NCBI GenBank assembly: GCA_012103325.1 | Contig: WLWY01000014.1 | Coordinates: 85,218-149,217 of the forward strand | Direction of reading: 5' to 3' | DNA: 64,000 bases | From: Alphaproteobacteria bacterium | GTDB taxonomy: Bacteria; Pseudomonadota; Alphaproteobacteria; UBA8366; GCA-2717185 | Shown here: positions 26,079 through 35,090 of the stretch, in pieces | How positions within the stretch are numbered: the stretch's first letter is position 1 | How the letters are laid out: each line of letters starts with the position of its first letter | The notes under the pieces: generated by a model | What the model was told of the DNA's origin: nothing | The model's database searches: none | Seen by the model: the letters and a program-made list of their open reading frames with translations, nothing else | Program-made: the position numbers and the translations under genes

Positions 26079-27214
26079 CCGAACCGGGTCACGCGTCACA
26101 CGCATCCCTAGGGCCGACAACCTTATCGGCCGGCGTTTTGTCGATCGTTTTGATGGGCGATGCGCTGATCTACGTCGTGCTCCCCATCAATGCGGAGACG
26201 TTCGGTATCAGCCTCGTCTGGGTCGGCATATTGCTCTCGGCCAACCGACTCGTCCGCATCGTCACCTATGGCGCAATCGCGCACGCGACGACCGCATACG
26301 GCATTCGCGCCGCGACCATCACCGCCTGTATCGGAGGCGCAACCTCAACCGTCATGTATTGGATGTTCGATGGCGGTTGGCCGTTGCTTGCCGCGCGACT
26401 GCTGTGGGGCCTTTCATTTGCCGCGCTCACCTTGACGACACTCGCCTACGCCATCGCCGACCGCGAGCGGGCCGGCACCAGGGTCGGATTGAGCCGCGCG
26501 ATCCAGCAGTTCGGATCCGTGCTCGCACTTACCGCCGGCGCCTGGCTTGCCGGCCAGATGGGCCCGAAGGCGGCGTTCCTGTTTTTGGGGCTCGCGTCGT
26601 TCGCGGCACTACCGCTCGCCTTGGCGTTGCCACGAGAAACCGCCAAGGCCCCGCGCGCCAAAACCCAGTGGCTACCGAGCCCGCACCGGCTGGACCTGCT
26701 TTTCTTTGCCGTTGGGTTTGCCGTAGACGGCGTCTTCGCCATGACGATCACGATCATATTGGCCGATCTCGTTTCTCTCGAGGCGGCGATGCTCGGTGGC
26801 GGTATCGTGTTATCGCTGCGTCGCATCGGCGATGCGGTGGTCGCCCCTCTCGGCGGTATGCTGGGAGACCGGTTCGGTACCGAAAAGTCGTTGTTTGTCG
26901 CAACACTGCTTGTCGCGATTGGCCTCGCCGGGATCGCGTTCGGTCACGTGTATTTCGGTTCGGGCTTCGTCATTGCCGGCCGCGCCGCCATTGCCGCACT
27001 CGGGCCGGCGACGGTTGCGACTCGAAATCCGCCCGATCAGGTCATGCACCGGATGGCGGTAATGCAGACCTGGCGCGACTTCGGCGCGGCGCTGGGCCCG
27101 CTGCTCTCAGGATTTTTTCTAAGTTCCATCGAGATCCCGGTAATTTACGGCGCGCTCGTCATCATGATCGTTGCCGCTCTCGCGTCGCAGATTATTCGGC
27201 ACGGCAAAACTTAG
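26075..27214 (+). CDS. MFS-family transporter
   Basis: A 379-residue inner-membrane major facilitator with about 11-12 hydrophobic helices. The loop 2-3 region and the mid-protein RERAGTRVGLSRAIQQFG are typical, and GGMLGDRFGTEKSLFVA marks the repeat of motif A in the second half. The substrate is not evident. It stands alone except for a possible leader ORF overlapping its ATG. Confidence 0.86.
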   Translation: MTEPGHASHASLGPTTLSAGVLSIVLMGDALIYVVLPINAETFGISLVWVGILLSANRLVRIVTYGAIAHATTAYGIRAATITACIGGATSTVMYWMFDGGWPLLAARLLWGLSFAALTLTTLAYAIADRERAGTRVGLSRAIQQFGSVLALTAGAWLAGQMGPKAAFLFLGLASFAALPLALALPRETAKAPRAKTQWLPSPHRLDLLFFAVGFAVDGVFAMTITIILADLVSLEAAMLGGGIVLSLRRIGDAVVAPLGGMLGDRFGTEKSLFVATLLVAIGLAGIAFGHVYFGSGFVIAGRAAIAALGPATVATRNPPDQVMHRMAVMQTWRDFGAALGPLLSGFFLSSIEIPVIYGALVIMIVAALASQIIRHGKT

Positions 27215-27290
27215 CCGCCCTATTTTTTCTGGCGACGCCTTCGATACTATGCAAAAACATATCTGCCCATTGATTCAAGGAGATACACTC

Positions 27291-27464
27291 ATGTCGATAA
27301 AACGCGCGCTCCAATTCGCAGTTGCTGCCGGAATGTTCTTGTTCGTCGCAGCGTGCTCACCGGAGGTTGGTAGCAAGGAGTGGTGCGAAGACATGAAGGC
27401 CAAGCCGAAGGGCGATTGGTCGGCGAACGAAGCGGCGGATTTCGCCAAGAGCTGCGTCCTTTAG
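27291..27464 (+). CDS. DUF3012 small lipoprotein
   Basis: A 57-residue lipoprotein: a basic start, a hydrophobic stretch and the lipobox VAAC near residue 22. The mature part matches DUF3012 almost end to end (CSPEVGSKEWCEDMKAKPKG, DWSANEAADFAKSC). AAGGAG lies about 9 bases before the ATG, which rejects the longer frame starting inside the MFS gene. The function of the family is unknown. Confidence 0.88.
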   Translation: MSIKRALQFAVAAGMFLFVAACSPEVGSKEWCEDMKAKPKGDWSANEAADFAKSCVL

Positions 27465-27573
27465 GCTCATACGGTGCGGCGATAGCGCCGCTTCCCCTTT
27501 CGATGATCCATGCTAACGTTGCCCCAAAGGCGACAATGGCGGCGCTGCCGCGTAGTGCTGGAGGAAAAGGGAT

Positions 27574-28395
27574 ATGAGCGAAGCCGAAACGATCTTCGAG
27601 GTAAAGGACGGCGTCGGGCTGTTCACGATGAACCGCCCGAAAAAAATGAACGCCATCAGCCAGAACATGTTCGAGAACGACTTCCCGGACATGATCGACG
27701 CGGTTGAAGCGGACGCGTCCATACGGTCGCTTATCCTGACCGGGTCCGGCGGCAATTTCTGCTCCGGCGCCGATGTCGGGCGCATGGCCAGCAACAATCC
27801 ACGCTCCGCAGAAGAACGCAAAGACGGGCTGCGGCAGACCTTGAAGTGGATATACCGGCTCGGCAACCTGGACCGGCCCGTCATCGCGGCGGTCGATGGG
27901 ATCGCCTATGGCGGTGGGTTCAGTCTGGCGCTGACCGCCGATATTATTCTGGCCACGCCCCGCGCGCGCTTTTGCCTTGTCTTCGGACGGATCGGGCTGA
28001 TCCCGGATATGGGGGTCACCTACTTCCTGACGCGTGTGATTGGGCCGAAACGGATGAAAGAGCTCGCCTACACCGCACGGTCGATTTCGGCGGAAGAAGC
28101 GCTCGAGATGGGAATCGTCAACGCAATCCACGAGCCGGAAGCGCTACTTCCTGCAGCGCGCGAGATGGCGACTCGGTTCACCGCCGGATCGCAGGTCGCA
28201 ATGGCGCAAGCCAAGCAACTAATCGACCGGTCCCTGAACAGTACGCGAGAGGAAATGCTGGAAGCCGAGGTCGAGGCCCAGCCGCTCTGCCGGGAGACAG
28301 ATTTTCATGCCGAAGCCGTGCGGCGTTTCGCCAGCAAGGAACCGCGCTTGTACGATTGGGATTCGATGAACTCTGCCGCCGAGGCGGCGGAATGA
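27574..28395 (+). CDS. Enoyl-CoA hydratase/isomerase-family protein
   Basis: A 273-residue crotonase-fold enzyme acting on acyl-CoA thioesters. The oxyanion-hole segments are GSGGNFCSGADVGRM (about residue 60) and GIAYGGGFSLALTADI (about 110). The two glutamates used by hydratases are not obviously both present in LGLIPD/RTVG-like positions (here RIGLIPDMGVTYFL), so isomerase or hydrolase activity is possible. Its stop overlaps the next gene by ATGA. Confidence 0.87.
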   Translation: MSEAETIFEVKDGVGLFTMNRPKKMNAISQNMFENDFPDMIDAVEADASIRSLILTGSGGNFCSGADVGRMASNNPRSAEERKDGLRQTLKWIYRLGNLDRPVIAAVDGIAYGGGFSLALTADIILATPRARFCLVFGRIGLIPDMGVTYFLTRVIGPKRMKELAYTARSISAEEALEMGIVNAIHEPEALLPAAREMATRFTAGSQVAMAQAKQLIDRSLNSTREEMLEAEVEAQPLCRETDFHAEAVRRFASKEPRLYDWDSMNSAAEAAE

Positions 28396-29714
28396 GCCAA
28401 AGCGGCGTCCGCATCGACGCCGCGCTCGCGGAAGCCAAATCCGCGCACGAGTCGGGCGATTTAAAACAGGCGGGCCGCATGTACCGCAAGGTCCTGTCCC
28501 AAGACCCGAAATGCGCTCCCGCGCTGAACCTCTACGGAATCCTCGCCAGCCAGCGCGGAGACAACGCAAGCGCTATAAAACGGATCACACAGGCCATCGC
28601 TATCGACGGGAGCGTCGTCGATTATCATATCAACCTCGCCGTCGTGCAGGAGACAGCGGGCGATTTGAACGCCGCCTTTGATCGTTACGCGGCTGCACTC
28701 GCCATCGAGCCTCGCAACCCGGAACTTCTGGGACGACTGTCGCCAATCGCTCAAAGCACGGGACGTTACGAGGACTTCGTTTCGACGCTCTCGTCGCTGT
28801 GCGCGGCAATGCCCGACTATGCGGAAGCATTCTACCTGCGCGGCTTGTCCCTGAATATCCTGCGCCGGATGGATGAGGCTGCGGACTCGCTTCGCAAGGC
28901 GGTCACGCTGGCACCCGGCTTCACGCAAGGCTACGCAAACCTGGCAAGCGTCCTGATGGATTCCGGAAAGCCTGCCGAAGCGCTGGCTGCCTGCAACGAT
29001 TGCCTGCTGCTGGACCCGGCCGAAACCTTCGCCCTGGCGACAAAAGCGATTGCGCTTGCGGAACAGGGCGACTACGAGAAGCTGCGGCCGCTCATGGATT
29101 TCGACACGCTTCTCGACGTGCATACGCTCGATCTGCCCCCTGGATATGACAGCATCGAGATCTTCAATGCGGCCTTGAGAGACGCTGTGCTGACACATCC
29201 AAGCTTGCGGCTCGATCCAAACCATCGGTCCTGCCACTTTGCCACCCAGACCGACGATCTGTTTCTCGACCCGGCGGAACCCTTTGTCGCCTTCGAGACC
29301 ATGATCCGCGAGGCGGCGAACGATTACCGGCGCAAACTGGACCGCAATGCGGCGCACCCGTTCCTCGCCAATCCGATGCCAGAGACTGCACTCGTCGGCT
29401 GGGCAACGGTGATGCGCGCGCAAGGGCATCAGTCGGCCCATATTCACCCGACGTCTTGGCTAAGCGGCGTGTACTATGTGACCGTGCCGGATCTAGTGCG
29501 TCGCGGCGACAATGCCCACAAGGGTTGGATCGAGTTCGGCCGGCCGCCGGAACACTATCCGATCACGGTCGATCCGGATGTGACGTTCCTCGAGCCGGTG
29601 GAGGGCAAGCTGATCCTGTTCCCGTCCTACCTTTACCACCGAACCGTCCCCTACGAGGACGACGCGATGCGAATCAGCATCGCCTTCGATTTCGACACGA
29701 CACTGGCATCCTGA
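28392..29714 (+). CDS. TPR protein fused to a putative 2OG-Fe(II) oxygenase domain
   Basis: A 440-residue protein. Residues 1-240 carry five to six tetratricopeptide repeats (AGRMYRKVLSQDPKCAPALN, AADSLRKAVTLAPGFTQGYA). Residues 250-440 match the putative 2OG-Fe(II) oxygenase domain: HIHPTSWLSGVYYVTVPD with the first metal ligands, GWIEFGRPP, then PVEGKLILFPSYLYHRTVPY with the distal His and RISIAFDF with the 2-oxoglutarate Arg. The start was set at the ATGA overlap with the enoyl-CoA hydratase; the longer frame reads through that gene in another phase. The partner bound by the repeats is unknown. Confidence 0.87.
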   Translation: MSQSGVRIDAALAEAKSAHESGDLKQAGRMYRKVLSQDPKCAPALNLYGILASQRGDNASAIKRITQAIAIDGSVVDYHINLAVVQETAGDLNAAFDRYAAALAIEPRNPELLGRLSPIAQSTGRYEDFVSTLSSLCAAMPDYAEAFYLRGLSLNILRRMDEAADSLRKAVTLAPGFTQGYANLASVLMDSGKPAEALAACNDCLLLDPAETFALATKAIALAEQGDYEKLRPLMDFDTLLDVHTLDLPPGYDSIEIFNAALRDAVLTHPSLRLDPNHRSCHFATQTDDLFLDPAEPFVAFETMIREAANDYRRKLDRNAAHPFLANPMPETALVGWATVMRAQGHQSAHIHPTSWLSGVYYVTVPDLVRRGDNAHKGWIEFGRPPEHYPITVDPDVTFLEPVEGKLILFPSYLYHRTVPYEDDAMRISIAFDFDTTLAS

Positions 29715-29716
29715 GT

Positions 29717-30142
29717 TCAGCAGCCGGCAGTATCGTCCGAGGTCTGGCGGAATTGCGGCAGACCATCGTCCAAATGCATCCAGCCGATCCGTTCTTTCGT
29801 GAAGACGTGGCACGCCGGCTTGAATGCATCGGGATCGTTCATTGTCGCGACGAACAGATGTACTTCGTCCGGCCAGCGCTCCGCCTCGAACGTCAGCGAC
29901 GTCCCGCAGGTCGGGCAGAAGCCGCGCGTCACCCCCGGCGAGGACGCATACGTCGCCAGACTATCGCCGTTCCACATGACAGCCCCTGGCCGATAGCCGG
30001 CGTAAGTCACCATTGCCGCCGCCGTCGTCCGGCGGCAGCTCTCGCAGTGGCAATGCGCGACCCAGAGCGGTTTTCCCTCGGCACGGAACGAGATGCGCCC
30101 GCACAGGCATCGACCTCCATGGCTTTCCGCCGCGGCAGTCAC
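29717..30142 (-). CDS. GFA/CENP-V family zinc-binding protein
   Basis: A 141-residue protein of the glutathione-dependent formaldehyde-activating family. The zinc cysteines are in GGRCLCGRISF, HCHCESCRR and FCPTCGTSL. The GTG at 30142 has GAGG 9 bases upstream and starts just after the aminotransferase stop; an ATG at 30190 inside that gene is the alternative. Many members are not shown to act on formaldehyde, so no substrate is assigned. It is convergent with the TPR/oxygenase gene, 2 bases away. Confidence 0.83.
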   Translation of the reverse strand: MTAAAESHGGRCLCGRISFRAEGKPLWVAHCHCESCRRTTAAAMVTYAGYRPGAVMWNGDSLATYASSPGVTRGFCPTCGTSLTFEAERWPDEVHLFVATMNDPDAFKPACHVFTKERIGWMHLDDGLPQFRQTSDDTAGC

Positions 30143-30152
30143 CGGCCCAGCC

Positions 30153-31061
30153 TCAATATTCGACCGGCGTCGTGTACGCCGGATCGTCATGCAGCGCCCA
30201 ATACATGTCCGTCAGGTGTTTCGTCACCGGGCCCCGGCTCCCGGTCCCGATCACCTGATCGTCGATCTTGCGGATCGGCATGATGCCGCCCGCCGTCGAC
30301 GTCATGAAGACTTCGTCTGCACTGCGCAGTTCGTCCGCTTTGATTTTGCCCAACTCCGCCTTGATGTTGGTCTGCTGCGCCAGCTCGATGACCGTGCGTC
30401 GGGTGATGCCCTCCAGCACGCCACTGTCAGGCGAGACCAACCGGCCACCATGCAGCGCGAAGATATTCCAGCCCCGCCCTTCGGTAACGTTGCCGTCGCG
30501 GTCGAGTAGCACGGCATGATCGAAGCCATGGTCATACGCTTCGAGCAATGCGTCGGAAAAATCGATCCTGGCAAAATTCTTTACCGTCGGATCGATCGCC
30601 TCGGGCGGCGTCCGCAGCACCGAGCTGACCATGATATCGATACCGTCTTCCATGCGGTCTTCCGCGATTACGCCGTAATACGGCACCGCCCAGGCGAGGA
30701 ACCCGTTCTGGCAACTGCGCAGATCCTTCAATCCATCGAGAGCCGATCCCCGCGTCGCCAGAGCATAAACCATGGATTCGCGCAGCCCAGACCGGCGTAC
30801 GCACTCCATGAGGATATCGCGGATTTCCTCTCGGTCGTGCGGCAAAGTCGTGAATTGCCGCTTCGCGATCGACCGGTCCCAGCGGTCGAAATGATCCTCC
30901 ATCCGGAAGAACTTGCCCTTGTGGACATGCAGCGCGTCATACGTCATGTCGGACAAAAGGAAGCCGAGGTCGGCGACTGGCAGCCGCATGTTCTCCTTCG
31001 CGCAATATTCCCCGTCAATATAGCCGACACCGTTTGGAAACTGTTCCGCTGCATCCGTCAT
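30153..31061 (-). CDS. Class IV aminotransferase (branched-chain/D-amino acid type)
   Basis: A 302-residue PLP fold-type IV enzyme. The PLP lysine is in IDPTVKNFARIDFSDA (about residue 155), the cofactor-binding Glu in DGNVTEGRGWNIF, and the phosphate contact in LEGITRRTVIELA. AAGGAG lies 8 bases before the ATG at 31061, which rejects the longer frame. BCAT, D-amino acid aminotransferase and R-selective amine transaminase cannot be separated here. It sits upstream of the GFA gene on the same strand. Confidence 0.88.
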   Translation of the reverse strand: MTDAAEQFPNGVGYIDGEYCAKENMRLPVADLGFLLSDMTYDALHVHKGKFFRMEDHFDRWDRSIAKRQFTTLPHDREEIRDILMECVRRSGLRESMVYALATRGSALDGLKDLRSCQNGFLAWAVPYYGVIAEDRMEDGIDIMVSSVLRTPPEAIDPTVKNFARIDFSDALLEAYDHGFDHAVLLDRDGNVTEGRGWNIFALHGGRLVSPDSGVLEGITRRTVIELAQQTNIKAELGKIKADELRSADEVFMTSTAGGIMPIRKIDDQVIGTGSRGPVTKHLTDMYWALHDDPAYTTPVEY

Positions 31062-31201
31062 GGGACATCTCCTTATTCCGCGTATCTGCAATGATAATAA
31101 CAACAGTGCGATATGACTATCGTATTGCGAATCCGCTCGACTTGGATAGGCACGCAGGAGATGCTTGAATTGCAATCTGTAAACATGCCGGAGAAGAACA
31201 T

Positions 31202-32071
31202 ATGGCTGCCTTGACCATCGAACCGCTGCACGCGGACTTTGGCGCCCGCATTACGGGCATAGATTTAAAGGAACCGATTTCCGACGAACTTCTTGAGGAA
31301 ATTCGGGCCGCGATCGACGAATACTCGTTCCTCTGTTTTCCAGACCAGTCCCTCGACGACGACAAACTACTAACGCTAACAAAAGCGCTCGGAGAACCGG
31401 AACCAAGCCATGTAAAGCTCGGGCAAGAAGGCATCATCGAGTATTTCGGCACCATCGGAAATGTGCAGCCGGACGGCAGCAAAATCGGCAACGACCACAA
31501 GCGAACGATTTTCCAAACCGGCAATAACATGTGGCATTCGGATTCATCATTCCGCAAAGTTCCTTCGTTCGTCTCGATCATGTCTGCCCATGAAGTACCC
31601 GACGAAGGCGGCTTGACTGAATTCGTCAGCGAACGGGCGGCGTATAACCGGCTTGCCGAAGACGAACAGGCGAAGGTCGATCCGCTGATCGCGATTCACG
31701 ACTACGTCTTTTCCCGCAGTAAGGTGAGCTCGGACGCCGTAACGCCATCGCATGCGGCCTCCCTACCCCCAGTCGGACAGAAACTGGTTCGGACGAATCC
31801 ACGGACCGGTGCGAAAAACTATTACGTCGGTTCCCACGCCAAGCAGATCGACGGCTGGAGCCTGGAAGAAAGTCGCCCCTTGTTGGAGGATTTATTGGAA
31901 CGCGCCACTAAGCCGGAGCACGTTTACGCTCATGCCTGGCAGGTCGGCGATCTCGTGATCTGGGACAATCGCTGCCTTCTGCACCGCGGCAGCGGCTACG
32001 ACGCCGACAAATACCGCCGCCGCATGCGCCAGACCCGAGTGCAGGGTGCGGGTCCGACATTGGCGGAGTAA
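31202..32071 (+). CDS. TauD/TfdA-family Fe(II)/2-oxoglutarate dioxygenase (second)
   Basis: A 289-residue dioxygenase. The HxD pair is in NMWHSDSSFRKVPS near residue 103, the distal His in RCLLHRGSGYD and the Arg cluster in RRRMRQTRVQG at the C-terminus. It resembles the 2,4-D/alpha-ketoglutarate branch (ITGIDLKEPISDELLEEIRA at the N-terminus). It differs clearly from the TauD-like protein at 2974. It stands alone, followed by a palindromic repeat. Confidence 0.88.
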   Translation: MAALTIEPLHADFGARITGIDLKEPISDELLEEIRAAIDEYSFLCFPDQSLDDDKLLTLTKALGEPEPSHVKLGQEGIIEYFGTIGNVQPDGSKIGNDHKRTIFQTGNNMWHSDSSFRKVPSFVSIMSAHEVPDEGGLTEFVSERAAYNRLAEDEQAKVDPLIAIHDYVFSRSKVSSDAVTPSHAASLPPVGQKLVRTNPRTGAKNYYVGSHAKQIDGWSLEESRPLLEDLLERATKPEHVYAHAWQVGDLVIWDNRCLLHRGSGYDADKYRRRMRQTRVQGAGPTLAE

Positions 32072-32111
32072 CGCGGGGCGGGCGATTACAACACGCCACG
32101 TTCAACATCCC

Positions 32112-32260
32112 CCACCCGTCATCCTCGACTTGATCGAGGATCCAGGCAGCGGTGAGAGCGCAGCATCTCGATCAGGCCGGAAAGCCGAGCTGTCACTTAG
32201 AGGCAAGGCGTTGCTTCAGGCCAGGAATGGATCCTCGATCAAGTCGAGGATGACGGGTGG
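32112..32260. repeat. 149-bp element with perfect 33-bp terminal inverted repeats
   Basis: Bases 32112-32144 and 32228-32260 are perfect reverse complements over 33 bp; each arm also contains the near-palindrome CTCGACTTGATCGAG. The 83 bases between have no ORF. The element lies in the 308-bp gap between the TauD-like and CmcJ-like genes and can form a very stable stem. Repeats with TCATCCTCGACTTGATCGAGG arms are common in alphaproteobacterial intergenic DNA (recalled knowledge). The rest of the gap (32261-32379) shows nothing else. Confidence 0.85.
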
Positions 32261-32379
32261 AGGGGGAATACTGCGATATGACCCCTCCTTCACCGAAATA
32301 GCGACCGCCTGTTTTCACCGTAGGCCAAATGAACTAAGCTTCAACGAAGAGTGGCATAATCAGTCGAAAGGGCCCAGTC

Positions 32380-33210
32380 GTGAGCGACGCAGCAATGTTG
32401 GACGTGGTGGAAACCGTGGATGCACAGGTTCGGTACATCAATGCGGAATGGCGTGACAAGGACGAGTCGCCCCGCATCGGGTCCAAGGAATCCCGACGCG
32501 CCAACACCTCCTTCCAGGATGTCAAAGTCCACGATGCGCGACCGCGTCTGACAGCCGGTGAAATCAACCTGGATCAAAACGGCTTCAGCCTCACCGAAAA
32601 CCGTTCGACGGTAACGAATTTCCGGGACGATGCAGAAGTTGCGGCCAAATATTACGACGAAATGATGTCGCTGATCGCACGCACGACAAATGCGGATCGG
32701 ACCTTCGTCTACAATCATCTTGTCCGGACCGAAAAGCCGGTGGATTTCAACGACGGCTACGCGCGCTTCGTCCATTGCGACTACAACATCCGAAATCTGG
32801 AAGACCGTTCGCTCGAGCTTCTCGAAAAGCACGGCGTCACGCCGCAGCCCGGCTGGACATACGCCTGGTATAATACCTGGCAGCCCTTCGACAATCCGGC
32901 CCACCACAATCCGCTTGCCGTCATCGATTGGGAGTCGATCCCGGCCGAGGACATCATCGACTATTATTACACGGGGCGCGGTGGGGACAGTCTGGTCGCG
33001 GCACCGGTCTACAGCCCGGATCACCGCTGGTGCTATTTCCCGGATATGACGACCGAGGAAGTGCTGATCATTAAACAACTCGACGGCCGGCCAAATCGCG
33101 CCTTCTATTGCCCGCACACCTCGTTCGACAACAAGGTCGTGGCTGAAGACCTGCCGCCACGCCGCAGCATCGAAACGCGCCTCATGGCCGTTTTCGAGAA
33201 CGAGGCCTAA
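32380..33210 (+). CDS. CmcJ/NvfI-family oxidoreductase
   Basis: A 276-residue protein of the CmcJ/NvfI (AsaB-like) family of non-heme iron-type enzymes. Signature stretches are VYNHLVRTEKPVDF, YARFVHCDYN (about residue 126), AWYNTWQPFDNPAHHNPLAV, YSPDHRWCYFPDM and AFYCPHTSFDN, where His/Asp residues probably bind metal. Family members act in antibiotic and fungal metabolite synthesis; the substrate here is unknown. The GTG start has weak spacing; an ATG 15 bases downstream is possible. Confidence 0.8.
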   Translation: MSDAAMLDVVETVDAQVRYINAEWRDKDESPRIGSKESRRANTSFQDVKVHDARPRLTAGEINLDQNGFSLTENRSTVTNFRDDAEVAAKYYDEMMSLIARTTNADRTFVYNHLVRTEKPVDFNDGYARFVHCDYNIRNLEDRSLELLEKHGVTPQPGWTYAWYNTWQPFDNPAHHNPLAVIDWESIPAEDIIDYYYTGRGGDSLVAAPVYSPDHRWCYFPDMTTEEVLIIKQLDGRPNRAFYCPHTSFDNKVVAEDLPPRRSIETRLMAVFENEA

Positions 33211-33213
33211 GGC

Positions 33214-34893
33214 CTATTTCTTTTTCTGTTTGGCCCAGCTGTCACGCAGGGCGACGGTGCGGTTGAACACGGGTGCGCCTGGCTTCGAATCCGGGTCGGC
33301 GCAGAAATAGCCCTGCCGTTCGAACTGCACCGGGGTGCCAACCTCCGCGTCCGCCAGGGCCGGCTCGACATACGAGGCCTCAACAGTCAGCGAGTCAGGA
33401 TTTAGGTCGTCGAGGAAATCGCCGTCCGCACCGGGATCTTCACGCATGAACAGATGGTCGTACAGACGGACTTCGGCGGGAACGCCGTGTTCCGCCGAGA
33501 CCCAATGCAGGGTTGCCTTGACCTTGCGGCCGTCCGGCGAATTGCCCCCCTTGGTCTCCGGGTCATAGGTGCAGCGCAGTTCCACGACCTCGCCACTCGC
33601 ATCCTTGATCGCTTCCTGGCAGGTTACGAAATAAGCGTAACGCAAGCGCACCTCGCGCCCCGGCGTGAGGCGAAAGAACTTGCGCGGCGCGTCTTCCATG
33701 AAGTCGTCGCGTTCGACGTAAAGCTCACGCGAGAACGGAACCTGCCGCGAGCCCATATCCGGGTTCTGCGGATGGTTCGCCGCCTCGATCATCTCCGTCT
33801 CGCCTTCCGGGTAATTCTCGATCACCACCTTCAAGGGCCGCAAAACCCCCATGCGGCGCGGCGCGCTGGCATTCAGCAGATCGCGAGTGCAATGGTCGAA
33901 CAGCGCCATGTCGACGGTGCTGTCGCTCTTGGTCACGCCGATCAGCCCCGCAAAGTCGCGAACTGCGGCGGCGGGCACGCCGCGACGGCGCAATCCCGAC
34001 AGAGTCGGCATGCGCGGATCGTCCCAGCCCTTCACATGGCCGTCCTGAACAAGCTGCATCAGCCGCCGCTTGGACAACACGGTATAGGTCAGGTTAAGCC
34101 GCGCGAATTCGTACTGACGCGGCCTCGCGTTCACCGGCAGGTTTTCGATCAGCCAGTCGTAGAGCGGCCGGTGATCGGCGAATTCCAGGGTGCACAGGGA
34201 ATGGGTAACGCCCTCGATCGCGTCCGACTGCCCATGCGCGAAATCGTAGTTGGGGTAGATGTGCCAGGCGTCCCCGGTGCGCGGATGGTGCGCGTTCAGA
34301 ATGCGGTACAGCACGGGGTCGCGCAGATTGATGTTGCCCGACGCCATATCGATCTTGGCCCGCAGGACGCATGTCCCGTCCGCGAATTCCCCCGCCCGCA
34401 TGCGCTGGAACAGGTCGAGGTTTTCCTCCACGGAGCGCTCACGATGCGGGCTCGGCGTGCCCGGCTCCGTTAAGGTACCGCGATATTCGCGCATTTCCTC
34501 AGCGGACAGATGGTCGACATAGGCCTTACCCGCGCCGATCAGATGCACGGCCCATTCGTACAGCTGCTCGAAATTGTCCGAAGCGTAATAGAGGTTTTCA
34601 CCCCAATCGAAGCCAAGCCAGCGCACGTCTTCCTGGATCGACTCGATATATTCAAGCTCTTCCTTGACCGGATTGGTGTCGTCGAAGCGCAGATGGCAGC
34701 GCCCCTCGAAATCCGCCGCGACCCCAAAATTGAGGCAGATCGACTTGGCATGCCCGATATGCAGATACCCGTTCGGCTCTGGTGGAAACCGCGTGACAAT
34801 GCCGTCATGGCGCCCTGCCGCCAGATCCTCCCGCACCACGTCGCGGATGAAATCCGACGCGGTCTCGGTGTTTTCGGCTTCGGTTTCGCTCAT
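33214..34893 (-). CDS. glnS: Glutamine--tRNA ligase
   Basis: A 559-residue class I aminoacyl-tRNA synthetase. The HIGH motif is in [16 protein letters not shown] near residue 45 and the KMSKS-equivalent is [11 protein letters not shown] near 272. The C-terminal anticodon-binding beta-barrels end in [15 protein letters not shown]. The length fits bacterial GlnRS. Its presence suggests that Gln-tRNA is made directly here. The stop is 3 bases from the end of the CmcJ-like gene (convergent). Confidence 0.96.
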   Translation of the reverse strand: MSETEAENTETASDFIRDVVREDLAAGRHDGIVTRFPPEPNGYLHIGHAKSICLNFGVAADFEGRCHLRFDDTNPVKEELEYIESIQEDVRWLGFDWGENLYYASDNFEQLYEWAVHLIGAGKAYVDHLSAEEMREYRGTLTEPGTPSPHRERSVEENLDLFQRMRAGEFADGTCVLRAKIDMASGNINLRDPVLYRILNAHHPRTGDAWHIYPNYDFAHGQSDAIEGVTHSLCTLEFADHRPLYDWLIENLPVNARPRQYEFARLNLTYTVLSKRRLMQLVQDGHVKGWDDPRMPTLSGLRRRGVPAAAVRDFAGLIGVTKSDSTVDMALFDHCTRDLLNASAPRRMGVLRPLKVVIENYPEGETEMIEAANHPQNPDMGSRQVPFSRELYVERDDFMEDAPRKFFRLTPGREVRLRYAYFVTCQEAIKDASGEVVELRCTYDPETKGGNSPDGRKVKATLHWVSAEHGVPAEVRLYDHLFMREDPGADGDFLDDLNPDSLTVEASYVEPALADAEVGTPVQFERQGYFCADPDSKPGAPVFNRTVALRDSWAKQKKK

Positions 34894-35090
34894 TTTGTCT
34901 TACTCATCTTGCTCCGACAGGGCCGTGTCTGCCAGAAAAGGGCGGCGGGGCCAAGCCCTGTCGATACCCGTCCCCTTGGCTTTGGACAATCCGCCCCTCA
35001 TATTCTAGGTTTCGGCCCACTGAATTCCGGTTTCGCGCCGCGATGACGGCGAAGCGCGAAGCCCCGTTTGTCTGGAGAATTGGACACCTT

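Noticed and set aside
25875-26120. 81-codon minus-strand ORF in the gap before the MFS gene
   Set aside because: No Shine-Dalgarno or family resemblance, and it overlaps the MFS start; the plus-strand frame is more protein-like.
25939-27273. 444-codon plus-strand ORF overlapping the MFS gene in another frame
   Set aside because: It is Arg-rich shadow reading; the MFS frame has helices and family motifs.
27846-28391. N-terminal extension of the TPR/oxygenase frame
   Set aside because: It runs through the enoyl-CoA hydratase gene in another phase; the ATGA junction at 28392 gives the natural start.
32112-32260. CRISPR-like repeat
   Set aside because: The two arms are inverted, not direct, repeats and occur once; there are no spacers or cas genes.
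33280-33310. tRNA T-loop-like TTCGAATCC
   Set aside because: It lies inside glnS coding sequence and has no cloverleaf around it.
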